From NCBI GenBank assembly GCA_018715745.1, contig DVLA01000082.1, positions 1 to 54,316 of the forward strand: a stretch of DNA of 54,316 nt, read 5' to 3'. The stretch comes from Candidatus Coprenecus stercoripullorum (GTDB taxonomy: Bacteria; Bacteroidota; Bacteroidia; Bacteroidales; UBA932). The notes under the pieces were generated by a model that made no database searches, had not been told where the DNA came from, and saw only the letters and a list, made by a program, of their open reading frames with translations. Positions 7,709-15,716 of the stretch are shown here, one piece after another (the first letter of the stretch is position 1; each line of letters opens with the position of its first letter). The position numbers were made by a program, and so were the translations under genes.

Positions 7709-7876
7709 TTAATTGTTTTGTTTTAAAAATCCGAAACCTGAAGAAACACCTTCCACAACATAATCCCACCGGATTATAATACCTATTATAAGTATTATTC
7801 CGAGCCAGAGAAAGCATTTGACAGTAGGGGGCTGGCTGTTATACCAGTCTTTGATTCTGGAAAATGTCTTTTTCAT
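7709..7876 (-). CDS. Small single-span membrane protein (55 residues) in the vor operon
   Basis: An ATG at 7876 opens a 55-codon frame ending in TAA at 7709. The product starts MKKTFSRIKDWYNSQ, has one hydrophobic segment (about 20-36, WLGIILIIGIII) with basic residues on the N-terminal side, and ends GFGFLKQNN. It fits tightly: 6 bp after the synthetase stop and 11 bp before vorD, with no competing use of the gap. The basic, aromatic N-terminus and single helix suggest an inner-membrane protein with its tail inside. I cannot assign it to a named family. A role in anchoring the oxidoreductase or its electron acceptor at the membrane is inference from position only. Confidence 0.72.
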   Translation of the reverse strand: MKKTFSRIKDWYNSQPPTVKCFLWLGIILIIGIIIRWDYVVEGVSSGFGFLKQNN

Positions 7877-7882
7877 GCCCTG

Positions 7883-9937
7883 TCAGTCTTTCTCTATACG
7901 TATCCTGGCATCTACTGCAATGATATTCCTTGCGTTGCCCAGAAGAGGGTTTATATCCATCTCGAATATCTCGGGAGCGGCCTCGCACAGTGCCGATACC
8001 CGCCTTATGACCTCGTTGAACATAACCATGTTCACACCTTCCTTGCCCCTTGTACCTTCAATAAGCTTTATGGATTTGAGACTTCTTATCATCTCGTCGG
8101 CTTCTGTTCTGGATACAGGCGACAGCGAGTGGCTTATATCCTTAAGGGCCTCTACGTATATGCCGCCTAGGCCGCACAGTATGAGATGACCGAACTTGTT
8201 TTCCCTCTTGGCGCCTACAAAGATCTCGGTACCGGTGAGCATGGGCTGTATCAGGACTCCTTTGGCACCGCTGATCTTATCCATCCTGTCGAATTCGGTC
8301 AGCAGGACATTATCGTCCGAAATGTTCAGGGACACTCCTCCGACATCTGACTTGTGTACGGGGCCGATAACCTTCATTACCACGGGGTAGCCTATTTCCC
8401 TTGCGGCCTTTAGGGCATCCTCCTGGGTTGACGCCTTCATTTCCCTGGTCCTGTTTATGCCTGACGCGTCGAGCAGGGCGGCAACCTTTTCCGTAGCAAG
8501 GTACCCGTTTTCGCTTGAATCAATTATCTCTCTTATGAGCTTTTTGTCTACAGGCGGCAGAGTGCGGTCCGTTATCGGTTCGGGCCTGTTCATTATCTTG
8601 GCAATGGCAGACCCCAGAGCCACTTCGTCCGGGAAACTTATGCCTCCCTTTTCCTGGAAAGCCGCAATTTCGTCCCTTGCGTTGACAATGGAGGGGAGGA
8701 CAGGGTATATCGGCTTTTTGGATGATTGTATTTTATTGTAAATCAAATCATATACGTCATATACCGTCGAGAGCCCAGGATTGCCGAATATGATGGTCAT
8801 GGCATCTACATCGAAATCGTTCTCGCACGCGTCCAGTATGTAGCCGAGCTGTTCGGCGGTACCCGTGGCCAGAAAGTCTATGGGATTGGCGACCGAAGAT
8901 CCCAAATACAGTTTCCCGAGCAGCTCATCGGCTTTCCCTCCTGAAATGTGAGGAATCTCTATGCCGTTGGAGGACAGAACGTCGGTCTGCATTACCGCGG
9001 GCCCTCCGGCATGTGTTATAATAGCAATCTTCCTGCCTTTCGGCTCGGGATACATCATGGCGGCGGCTACCGTTACCAGTTCTGTACGGCTGTAGCACCT
9101 TACTATGCCCGTCTTGCGGAAAAGGGCGTCTACTGCCTTGTCGGGGGAGGCAAGCGCACCCGTGTGCGAAGATGCCGCACGGCTTCCGGCTTCGCTGTAT
9201 CCCGCCTTGATAGCTGCGATTCTGGCGCCTTTCTGTATAAGGGAACCGGCATGTCTGGCCAGTTTCTCAGGGTCGCTTATGCTTTCTATATACAGCATGA
9301 TGACCGGGGAACTTTCTCCGGGTACGTAATTTTCGTCAGTATACTGCAGGGCGTCTTCCACCCCTATCTGCGCACAGTTGCCGACCGAAAAGACCTGGCT
9401 GAAATGAAGCCCGAGCTGCATGGCGGCCTCAAGTATGAATACTATTGTGGCCCCGGAACCGGAAATGAGAGTGGCGCCCTTGGGGTTGATTTTCGGTATG
9501 GGCTGAATGAATACCCCCGTGTAATTCTGGGTTATGACCCCGACGCAGTTCGGACCTATGAGACTGGTCCCGGTAGAGTTGCATATCTCGGCGATTTTGC
9601 GTTCGAGTTCTGCCCCTTCTTTGCTGTCTTCCTTGAATCCTGCGGAAAGGATGATGATTGCCTTGCAGGCTTTCTTGTTGCACAGGGTCTCGACTGCCTG
9701 CAGGCACATCTTGGCCGGTATGGCCAGGATGGCGCAGTCCACGGAAGGCAGATCGTTGATATCCCTGTACGAAGGAACGCCCTGAACTGTGTCGCATTTG
9801 GGGTTTACTACATATATTTCTCCTGCATAATTAGTATTGATCAGGTTTTTAAGAGTTGCGCCCCCGGGTTTGTGCGTATCGTCGGAACCTCCTACGACCA
9901 CTATGCTTTTGGGCGCTATCAGTTGTTTGGTGATCAT
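7883..9937 (-). CDS. ADP-forming acyl-CoA (acetate-type) synthetase, fused alpha-beta
   Basis: 684 residues. Order: CoA-binding Rossmann domain (starting APKSIVVVGGS, about 8-130), two ligase-CoA domains (about 150-460) with the phosphorylated His258 in SSHTGALA, and a C-terminal ATP-grasp domain (about 480-684, with GYPVVMKV and HKSDVGGV). This is the fused form of NDP-forming acyl-CoA synthetase, making acid + ATP + CoA from acyl-CoA + ADP + phosphate. The ATG at 9937 is chosen because the Rossmann strand follows at once; an in-frame ATG at 10084 would add 49 residues overlapping the divergent deaminase gene. It is first in an operon with the small membrane protein and vorDBAC, which points to branched-chain acyl-CoAs as substrates besides acetyl-CoA. 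Confidence 0.9.
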   Translation of the reverse strand: MITKQLIAPKSIVVVGGSDDTHKPGGATLKNLINTNYAGEIYVVNPKCDTVQGVPSYRDINDLPSVDCAILAIPAKMCLQAVETLCNKKACKAIIILSAGFKEDSKEGAELERKIAEICNSTGTSLIGPNCVGVITQNYTGVFIQPIPKINPKGATLISGSGATIVFILEAAMQLGLHFSQVFSVGNCAQIGVEDALQYTDENYVPGESSPVIMLYIESISDPEKLARHAGSLIQKGARIAAIKAGYSEAGSRAASSHTGALASPDKAVDALFRKTGIVRCYSRTELVTVAAAMMYPEPKGRKIAIITHAGGPAVMQTDVLSSNGIEIPHISGGKADELLGKLYLGSSVANPIDFLATGTAEQLGYILDACENDFDVDAMTIIFGNPGLSTVYDVYDLIYNKIQSSKKPIYPVLPSIVNARDEIAAFQEKGGISFPDEVALGSAIAKIMNRPEPITDRTLPPVDKKLIREIIDSSENGYLATEKVAALLDASGINRTREMKASTQEDALKAAREIGYPVVMKVIGPVHKSDVGGVSLNISDDNVLLTEFDRMDKISGAKGVLIQPMLTGTEIFVGAKRENKFGHLILCGLGGIYVEALKDISHSLSPVSRTEADEMIRSLKSIKLIEGTRGKEGVNMVMFNEVIRRVSALCEAAPEIFEMDINPLLGNARNIIAVDARIRIEKD

Positions 9938-9952
9938 GTCGTATTTTTTGCG

Positions 9953-9960
9953 CAAAGATA
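9953..9960 (-). promoter_or_regulatory. Possible -7 box of the synthetase-vor operon
   Basis: TATCTTTG on the minus strand matches TAnnTTTG and lies 16 bp ahead of the synthetase ATG. No clear -33 TTTG is seen. Confidence 0.42.
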
Positions 9961-10002
9961 ACGAAAATCGTCCAAGGGTGGATAGGCGTGCCGTAATTTT
10001 CG

Positions 10003-10010
10003 TAATTTTG
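10003..10010 (+). promoter_or_regulatory. Possible -7 box of the MTA-salvage operon
   Basis: TAATTTTG matches TAnnTTTG, 25 bp ahead of the deaminase ATG, in the 98-bp divergent gap with the synthetase operon. The -33 element is not recognisable. Confidence 0.4.
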
Positions 10011-10035
10011 CTTTCAGGAACAAGAAAAGCGATAT

Positions 10036-11316
10036 ATGTCAGAAAGATTATTGCTGAAGGATGTGGTTTTGAATGGTGTGCCATGCGAGATTCTCATATC
10101 CGGGGGCAGGATAACGGAGATAGGCCGCGGGATAGGTTCTGCGTCCGATGATGTGATAGACTGCATGGGCATGACGGCCATGCCTGCTTTTGTAAACATG
10201 CATACGCATTCGGGAATGACACTGTTCAGGGGTATGGCAGGGGACTGCCCTTTGCATGAGTGGCTTGACAGGGTCTGGAAGGCTGAAGCGCTTATGGGGC
10301 CGGAGATATTCTACTGGGGGACGAAGCTTGCGTGCGTCGAAATGATAAAGTCCGGAACGGCCTGCTTTGCAGATATGTACTGGGATATAGACCGGACTTG
10401 TGAAGCGGTAAGGGAAAGCGGCATGAGGGCGTTGCTGACATATTGTTTCCTTGACGGCGGGGATATGGACAAGGCCGCAAGGCAGAGGGAAGAATGCGGG
10501 AGGATGTACGCCCTGTCACTGGAATGGCCTGACAGAATGAAATTCGGCGTCTCCATCCATGCGCATTATACCGTATGCGATGCTAATATGTTGTGGGCGG
10601 CCGCTTTTGCAAGGGAGCACGGGCTTTTGCTGCAGACACATCTGAGCGAGACGGTAAAGGAAAATGAGGAGCATTATGCAAGGTACGGGATGTCCCCGAC
10701 CCTCAGGTTAGAAGACATGGGCATTCTTGGAAAGAATCTCATAGCTGCGCACTGTCTCTGGCTGGATGACGCGGATGTGGATGCACTCGGACGGCATGGG
10801 GTTACTGCTGTCCACAATATAAATTCAAATCTGAAGCTCTCGTCCGGATACAGGTTCCGGTACAGGGAACTGAAAGCGGCCGGGGCCAACCTGACTATAG
10901 GAACTGACGGAAGCGGTTCTTCGGACAGCCTGGACGTAAGGGAGGCGTTGAAAACGGCGGCCTTAGTACAGAAGGCCTGGCGGGGAGATCCTTCGGCCAT
11001 GCCTGTGGGCGAACTGATGGCAATGGCTACAGTCAATGCCGGCAAGGCCCTCGGGACTTCGGCCGGACTCATAGAGAAAGGGGCCCCTGCAGATATTATG
11101 CTGATCGACACGTCATCGCCCGCCTTTATCCCATGTCACGACATAGCAGCCAATCTTGTCTACTCGGCCAATTCCTCATCGGTGGATACTCTTATATGCG
11201 ATGGCAGGGTATTGATGTACAGGAGAAGAATAGAAGGAGAGGATGTTCTTCTGGAAAAGGCGCGTACGGAAATAAACAGATTTTTTACAAGCAATAGGAT
11301 ATGGACAACAGAATGA
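10036..11316 (+). CDS. mtaD: 5-methylthioadenosine/S-adenosylhomocysteine deaminase
   Basis: 426 residues of the amidohydrolase superfamily. Metal and substrate residues are visible: His56-x-His58 in MHTHSGM, His177 in HAHYT, His202 in QTHLSE, and Asp291 in [10 protein letters not shown], the pattern of MTA/SAH deaminases. The reaction removes the 6-amino group of methylthioadenosine (to methylthioinosine), S-adenosylhomocysteine or adenosine. The next gene is a purine nucleoside phosphorylase, overlapping by 16 bp, then mtnA, which favours MTA as the physiological substrate. Other amidohydrolases (guanine or chlorohydrolase-like) are alternatives, but the neighbours argue for MTA. Confidence 0.85.
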   Translation: MSERLLLKDVVLNGVPCEILISGGRITEIGRGIGSASDDVIDCMGMTAMPAFVNMHTHSGMTLFRGMAGDCPLHEWLDRVWKAEALMGPEIFYWGTKLACVEMIKSGTACFADMYWDIDRTCEAVRESGMRALLTYCFLDGGDMDKAARQREECGRMYALSLEWPDRMKFGVSIHAHYTVCDANMLWAAAFAREHGLLLQTHLSETVKENEEHYARYGMSPTLRLEDMGILGKNLIAAHCLWLDDADVDALGRHGVTAVHNINSNLKLSSGYRFRYRELKAAGANLTIGTDGSGSSDSLDVREALKTAALVQKAWRGDPSAMPVGELMAMATVNAGKALGTSAGLIEKGAPADIMLIDTSSPAFIPCHDIAANLVYSANSSSVDTLICDGRVLMYRRRIEGEDVLLEKARTEINRFFTSNRIWTTE

Positions 11317-12128
11317 CAGCCATTAATGAGGCTTCCGCATATCTTGCGGGGCGGCTTGGCGGGTTCAGGCCTCTTGTCGGGATAATACTCGGCAGCGGAC
11401 TGGGCAGGCTGGCCGAGAAAATCGAGAAACCGATAATTATCAAATACACGGATATACCGCATTTTGCAAAATCCACTGCCATAGGGCACAAAGGGAACTT
11501 CATAGCCGGCATGCTCGGCGGCCGCCCCGTACTCGCCATGCAGGGACGTTTCCACTACTATGAGGGATATTCCATGGATGCGGTAACCCTGCCCGTAAGA
11601 GTCATGGTAAGGCTCGGTATCGGATATCTGTTCGTCTCCAATGCGGCGGGAGGTGTTAATTTCGGTTTCAAGGTAGGGGATCTCATGATTATAAAGGACC
11701 ATATAAACAAATTGCCGAACCCGCTTGTCGGGGCCAACCTCGATGATTTCGGGCCCCGTTTTCCCGATATGACCAGGCCGTACGACCCGGCTCTGATAGC
11801 CAGGGCAGAAGCAATAGGCCGGGAGCTCGGGATAGAGCTGAAGAAAGGAGTATACCTTGCAGGTACCGGACCGAGTTACGAGACGCCTTCGGAATATAAA
11901 TATTTCAGAATGATAGGAGCCGATGCGGTAGGCATGTCTACGATTCCGGAAGTGATTGTGGCCAGGCATTCCTCGATCCCCGTTTTCGGCATGTCGGTCA
12001 TAACGAATGAGGCACATGACGATTATGCGGATGATTTCGAAAATAACGGGGATGATGTGGTGCGTGCCGCGAATGCCGCTGCGGACAGGATGGGGAGCAT
12101 AGTCGTTAAACTTATTGAGAGCCTGTAG
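11301..12128 (+). CDS. Purine-nucleoside phosphorylase (possible methylthioinosine phosphorylase)
   Basis: 275 residues of the trimeric PNP/MTAP family. It shows ILGSGLG near residue 29, GHKGN (phosphate-binding region), the ribose-phosphate segment [17 protein letters not shown], and GMSTIPEVI. The base-binding stretch [10 protein letters not shown] has Asn, as in 6-oxopurine-specific PNPs, rather than the Ser-Asp typical of MTA phosphorylase. So inosine, guanosine or methylthioinosine are expected substrates, not adenine nucleosides. That fits an upstream deaminase making the 6-oxo substrate. It overlaps the deaminase by 16 bp and mtnA by up to 14 bp. Confidence 0.9.
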   Translation: MDNRMTAINEASAYLAGRLGGFRPLVGIILGSGLGRLAEKIEKPIIIKYTDIPHFAKSTAIGHKGNFIAGMLGGRPVLAMQGRFHYYEGYSMDAVTLPVRVMVRLGIGYLFVSNAAGGVNFGFKVGDLMIIKDHINKLPNPLVGANLDDFGPRFPDMTRPYDPALIARAEAIGRELGIELKKGVYLAGTGPSYETPSEYKYFRMIGADAVGMSTIPEVIVARHSSIPVFGMSVITNEAHDDYADDFENNGDDVVRAANAAADRMGSIVVKLIESL

Positions 12129-13182
12129 GATATTGGAGGGGATATTCAAATACGATCCGGTCTCTTTTGACGAAGCGGCCTCGTGCGCGGTAATCCTGGA
12201 CCAGTCACGGCTTCCGTGGGAGAAGTCTTTTTTACGGATAGACACGGCCGAAGGCATGTACGATGCAATCAGGCAATTGAAAGTAAGGGGCGCACCTGCC
12301 ATAGGCATTGCGGCTGCTTTCGGACTGTATGCCGTAGCGTTAAAGGCCGACGACGAGTCGCTGCGCGATACTTTTTTCGAGGCATCGGCATTATTGCGGT
12401 CATCACGCCCTACGGCAGTGAACCTGTCGTATGCCCTGGACAGGATGGAGGCCTGCTACAGGGAGCACGGGGAACTGCCATCCGGAAGGATAAGGGTGGC
12501 TTTGCGCAACGAAGCGTTCAGGATCAAGGAGGAAGATGCCGCCATGTGCATGTCTGTCGCTATGAACGCCCTGCCGCTTATCGAAAGGAGCGGCCTGCGT
12601 ATATTGACACACTGCAATGCGGGGCATCTGGCCGTATCGAGGCTCGGTACGGCCCTCGGGCCGGTATATTTGGCCATGGCCAAAGGGCTTTCCCCGAAGG
12701 TCTATGCCGATGAAACGAGACCGCTGTTTCAGGGGGCGAGACTGACAGCCTTTGAGCTAATGGAGGCCGGGATTGACGTTACGCTTATCTGCGACAACAT
12801 GGCTTCGTACGTGATGGGGAAGGGCTTGGTGGACGTGGTCCTGACAGGTTGCGACAGGATAGCTGCAAACGGGGATGTCGCCAACAAGATAGGTACGTCG
12901 TCGGTGGCGATCCTGGCAAGGCACTACGGCATACCTTTTTATGTTCTCGGGCCGTCGTCGACTATAGACCCGGCCTGCCCGGACGGGAGTGCAGTGGAAA
13001 TAGAGCAGAGGGATGGCGCAGAGGTTACCTCCATGTATTTTGCCAGGCCCGTGGCGCCTGCGGGTGTCAAGGTGCTTAATCCGGCGTTCGACATAACCCC
13101 TGCGGAGATGATAACGGCCATAATTACAGAACGCGGCGTTTTTTATCCGCCGTATGACTTTACAGGAAGAAGAGATGGTTAA
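12115..13182 (+). CDS. mtnA: S-methyl-5-thioribose-1-phosphate isomerase
   Basis: About 355 residues. It contains KVRGAPAIG, the catalytic Cys167 in THCNAG and Asp247 in [18 protein letters not shown], and [16 protein letters not shown], all typical of MtnA. It isomerises methylthioribose-1-phosphate to methylthioribulose-1-phosphate. No ATG exists ahead of the conserved region, so translation must start at a rare codon: TTG at 12115 (used here, overlapping the phosphorylase by 14 bp) or TTG at 12133. The related ribose-1,5-bisphosphate isomerases share both catalytic residues and are the main alternative, but the order deaminase-phosphorylase-isomerase favours MtnA. Confidence 0.9.
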   Translation: MRACRILEGIFKYDPVSFDEAASCAVILDQSRLPWEKSFLRIDTAEGMYDAIRQLKVRGAPAIGIAAAFGLYAVALKADDESLRDTFFEASALLRSSRPTAVNLSYALDRMEACYREHGELPSGRIRVALRNEAFRIKEEDAAMCMSVAMNALPLIERSGLRILTHCNAGHLAVSRLGTALGPVYLAMAKGLSPKVYADETRPLFQGARLTAFELMEAGIDVTLICDNMASYVMGKGLVDVVLTGCDRIAANGDVANKIGTSSVAILARHYGIPFYVLGPSSTIDPACPDGSAVEIEQRDGAEVTSMYFARPVAPAGVKVLNPAFDITPAEMITAIITERGVFYPPYDFTGRRDG

Positions 13183-13825
13183 AAATATCGTTTTCGATCT
13201 TGGAGGTGTCATCATACCGTTGAACCGCGTAGCCTGTATCAGGGCATTTGACGAGATTGTCGGCTATAAGGAGTTCGCAAGGATGCTCAATGCATACAGG
13301 CAGATCGGCTTTTTCGACAGCTTCGAGACGGGGCGTATCTCGGCAAGGAAATTCAGGCAGATAATCAGGGCCAATTCTTCCCATATCAAGGACGGGAAAG
13401 CGAGAATTGTAACGGACAGGCAAATAGATTATTCGTTAAACCGCTACCTCGGGGACATACCGCAGGACAAAATCGAGACCCTGCTTTTCTACAGGGACGG
13501 TTACAGGCTTTTCCTACTCAGTAATACCAATCCCATAGGCATGTCCTATGCCAAAAAACTGTTTATGGACAAAGGCTACAGGGTAACAGAACTCTTCGAG
13601 GATCTATTCCTTTCCTATAAAATGGGGGTGGCCAAGCCCTCGAAAGAGATTTATGACAGGATGATACGCAAGACAGGAATCGCCCCGCAGGAAACATTGT
13701 TCATAGACGATTCCCCGGCCAATATTGAAACGGCTGCCTCGATGGGCTTCCAGGTAATCCTGTATAATCCAAAAGACGACCTCTATGGTAAAATTTCTGA
13801 GTATCTCGAGCGGGAGCAGCGGTAA
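13175..13825 (+). CDS. HAD-superfamily phosphatase, YihX-like
   Basis: 216 residues from the ATG at 13175, chosen over an in-frame ATG at 13154 because AGGAAGAAGAG precedes it and the HAD core begins directly ([10 protein letters not shown]). Motifs: nucleophile Asp8 in FDLGG (the second Asp is replaced by Gly, as in the YihX/epoxide-hydrolase-like group), LLSNTNP (motif II), KPSKEIYD (motif III Lys) and LFIDDSPAN (motif IV). It overlaps mtnA by 8 bp and the next gene by 41 bp. Its place behind mtnA allows a role on a sugar phosphate from MTA salvage, but the substrate is not readable from sequence. Confidence 0.8.
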   Translation: MVKNIVFDLGGVIIPLNRVACIRAFDEIVGYKEFARMLNAYRQIGFFDSFETGRISARKFRQIIRANSSHIKDGKARIVTDRQIDYSLNRYLGDIPQDKIETLLFYRDGYRLFLLSNTNPIGMSYAKKLFMDKGYRVTELFEDLFLSYKMGVAKPSKEIYDRMIRKTGIAPQETLFIDDSPANIETAASMGFQVILYNPKDDLYGKISEYLEREQR

Positions 13826-14582
13826 CTGTTATTATATCGGGAATGACGATACGGCCATAGCGATAGACATGGGTGTAGGCATGCGTACGCTGAAAAGCCG
13901 TCTTGCCGCCAAGGGGCTCGATCCTTCTTCGATTTCCTGCATACTGGTAACGCATGACCATATTGACCATATAAAGGACTTGGGGGCGGCATGCAGGAAA
14001 CTGTGTGTGCCGGTCTTCGCTACCGCAAGGCTGCATGACGCCCTGGGCAGGCATCACTGTACGCGGGACAGTATAGGAGGGTGCAGGAGGGTTATACGCA
14101 GCGGTTTCCTTTATGAACACAAAGGGGTGGGCTTCCTTGCTTTTGAGGTACCCCACGATGCTACGCAGACTCTCGGATATTATATCGATTTTTTCGGGGA
14201 GACCTTTGTTTTCATGACAGACCTTGGTGTAGTGCCCGAAGAGGCATTCGTATATTGCAGACAGGCCTCCCATATAATAATAGAATCCAATTACGATACT
14301 TCCATGCTGTTGGGAGGACCGTATCCGGAAGATTTGAAAAAGAGGATAATGAACGGATACGGGCATCTGAGCAATGAAAAATGCGCCCTGGCTCTCGGAA
14401 GGATGCTGCATCCCGGTCTCAAGTCCGTATTCCTGTGCCACCTGAGTCAGCACAACAATACGCCTGAGGCGGCTTACGGATGTGTGGCCGGGGAACTTGA
14501 AGAAGTGTCTCCGGGGTTCGGGGACAGAGTCCTCCTCCGGTGTCTTCCGAGAACCGAGGCCTCGGACCTGTTCCTGCTGTAG
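13785..14582 (+). CDS. Metallo-beta-lactamase-fold hydrolase, YycJ/WalJ-like
   Basis: 265 residues. It begins with LSISSGSSGNCYYI, typical of the YycJ group, and has the metal motif THDHIDH (His57, His59, Asp61, His62), a later His in the VPHDATQ region, DLG and CHLSQHNNT. Members are proposed single-strand exonucleases or RNA-processing-like hydrolases that bind two metals. The gene begins inside the HAD gene (41-bp overlap in another frame) and ends the operon. Its function is probably unrelated to MTA salvage even though it is co-transcribed. Confidence 0.85.
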   Translation: MVKFLSISSGSSGNCYYIGNDDTAIAIDMGVGMRTLKSRLAAKGLDPSSISCILVTHDHIDHIKDLGAACRKLCVPVFATARLHDALGRHHCTRDSIGGCRRVIRSGFLYEHKGVGFLAFEVPHDATQTLGYYIDFFGETFVFMTDLGVVPEEAFVYCRQASHIIIESNYDTSMLLGGPYPEDLKKRIMNGYGHLSNEKCALALGRMLHPGLKSVFLCHLSQHNNTPEAAYGCVAGELEEVSPGFGDRVLLRCLPRTEASDLFLL

Positions 14583-14588
14583 CCGGGG

Positions 14589-15653
14589 CTATTCGCCTTT
14601 GCGGGAAACCGGCCGGTTTTTATTCAGGGCTATGCTTATTATGACAGGATTATGGTCGCTGTTCCTGAATCCGAGATCGGTTGTCTCCGTATTTATTACC
14701 TCAATGTCATCGGATACGAAGAAATAGTCGGTTACGGTAAGTACGGACTGCGGGCCGTAAGGTATATTCAGATGCCTTAATGTCTTGGCCCTATTGTCAT
14801 AGAAAAACGAACCGTACTTTCCGATATTTTCATCATCGATTGCTGCGGTTGAAAATGCCAGGTCCTCACTTTCTTTCCTGTCAGGAATATACCCTTCCGG
14901 ATACTGGTTCCAGTCCCCGCCGATTATCACGCTTTTCCCGGACAGGCGCATGTCTTCTACTGTGCCGGCGAGGAATTCCATTTCCTCCTTTCTCATATTT
15001 CCCGTATCGTATGCGGTATTGTGCGTATTGCCGATAACAACCGCCTTCCCGCTCCCGCAATCGAAAGAGGCCGTCATCAGGCAGCGTTTCAGGTTGAACA
15101 TGCTGACCGGCCACGGGAATCGGGACGGATACTGCCATCTTGCGACTTCTTCAGGCATGTACCTGCTCATGATTATTTGTCCGCCCGCCACTTTTCCTAT
15201 AGGAGAACGCAAAGGTACCGGAACGAAAAAAGATTTATAGTTGTAGGCCATGAATACGTGGTATTCGGGAAATTCCCTTTTCAGCAGCGCGACTTCGTTT
15301 ATGCGGTAAGTGCGTTTTGAGTCTTCGTCCGCTTCCTGCAGCAGTATTATGTCGCATCCGCTGCGCCTTATTTCCCCGACTATGGCCCTGAGGTTTTCGA
15401 TGGTCCTTTCCCGGCTGTCCCTGACTTTCCTGCCGCCGTCATAGAAGAAGTCCATATTGTCTCCCAGTCCTCCGTATCCGATGTTCCATGTCATAATCCT
15501 TACGGTGTCCGGCAGCCTGTCTCCATGTGCAACGGACAGTATCTCCCTTTTCTCCGGCCTGTAATCGGTAATTGCCCCGACAAGCAGGAAAACTGCCGGA
15601 ATAATTACGAGCGCTGCCATAATGCAGACAGGTATGAGTATTGTATTCTTCAT
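14589..15653 (-). CDS. Membrane-anchored endonuclease/exonuclease/phosphatase-family protein
   Basis: 354 residues from the ATG at 15653. One N-terminal membrane segment (about residues 5-27) precedes an EEP domain with MTWNIGYGG, LLQEADEDS, GNTHNT, GGDWNQYP and a terminal SDHNPV. These are the metal and catalytic residues of the DNase I/sphingomyelinase fold. Targets in this superfamily range from DNA to phospholipids and inositol phosphates; with a membrane anchor an extracytoplasmic phosphodiesterase is plausible. The start codon directly follows the T-run of the pckA terminator, so expression must come from read-through or a promoter buried in that spot. It ends 6 bp from the converging MBL gene. 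Confidence 0.8.
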   Translation of the reverse strand: MKNTILIPVCIMAALVIIPAVFLLVGAITDYRPEKREILSVAHGDRLPDTVRIMTWNIGYGGLGDNMDFFYDGGRKVRDSRERTIENLRAIVGEIRRSGCDIILLQEADEDSKRTYRINEVALLKREFPEYHVFMAYNYKSFFVPVPLRSPIGKVAGGQIIMSRYMPEEVARWQYPSRFPWPVSMFNLKRCLMTASFDCGSGKAVVIGNTHNTAYDTGNMRKEEMEFLAGTVEDMRLSGKSVIIGGDWNQYPEGYIPDRKESEDLAFSTAAIDDENIGKYGSFFYDNRAKTLRHLNIPYGPQSVLTVTDYFFVSDDIEVINTETTDLGFRNSDHNPVIISIALNKNRPVSRKGE

Positions 15654-15689
15654 AAAAAACAAAGGGGGATGAATCCGGATCATCCCCCT
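15654..15689 (-). terminator. Intrinsic terminator of pckA
   Basis: The inverted repeat AGGGGGATGA (15663-15672) and TCATCCCCCT (15680-15689), 10 perfect pairs with a 7-base loop, is followed on the minus strand by TTTGTTTTTT. It lies 27 bp after the pckA stop and touches the start codon of the next gene. Confidence 0.88.
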
Positions 15690-15716
15690 GAAGTCTGATG
15701 TCCCGTGCCTTTGCGG

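Noticed and set aside
7476-7817. Ferredoxin gene starting at the upstream ATG (113 residues).
   Set aside because: The 40 extra residues are not ferredoxin-like and overlap, in a different frame, the better-supported 55-residue membrane protein.
8948-9961. 337-codon open frame on the plus strand, opposite the acyl-CoA synthetase.
   Set aside because: It is fully antisense to a clear 684-residue enzyme with catalytic His; its product is rich in Tyr, Gly and Arg and matches no family. It is a by-product of the codon choice of the real gene.
11160-12308. 382-codon open frame on the minus strand across the phosphorylase gene.
   Set aside because: It is antisense to the phosphorylase and overlaps three real genes. 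No start signal, no recognisable domain.
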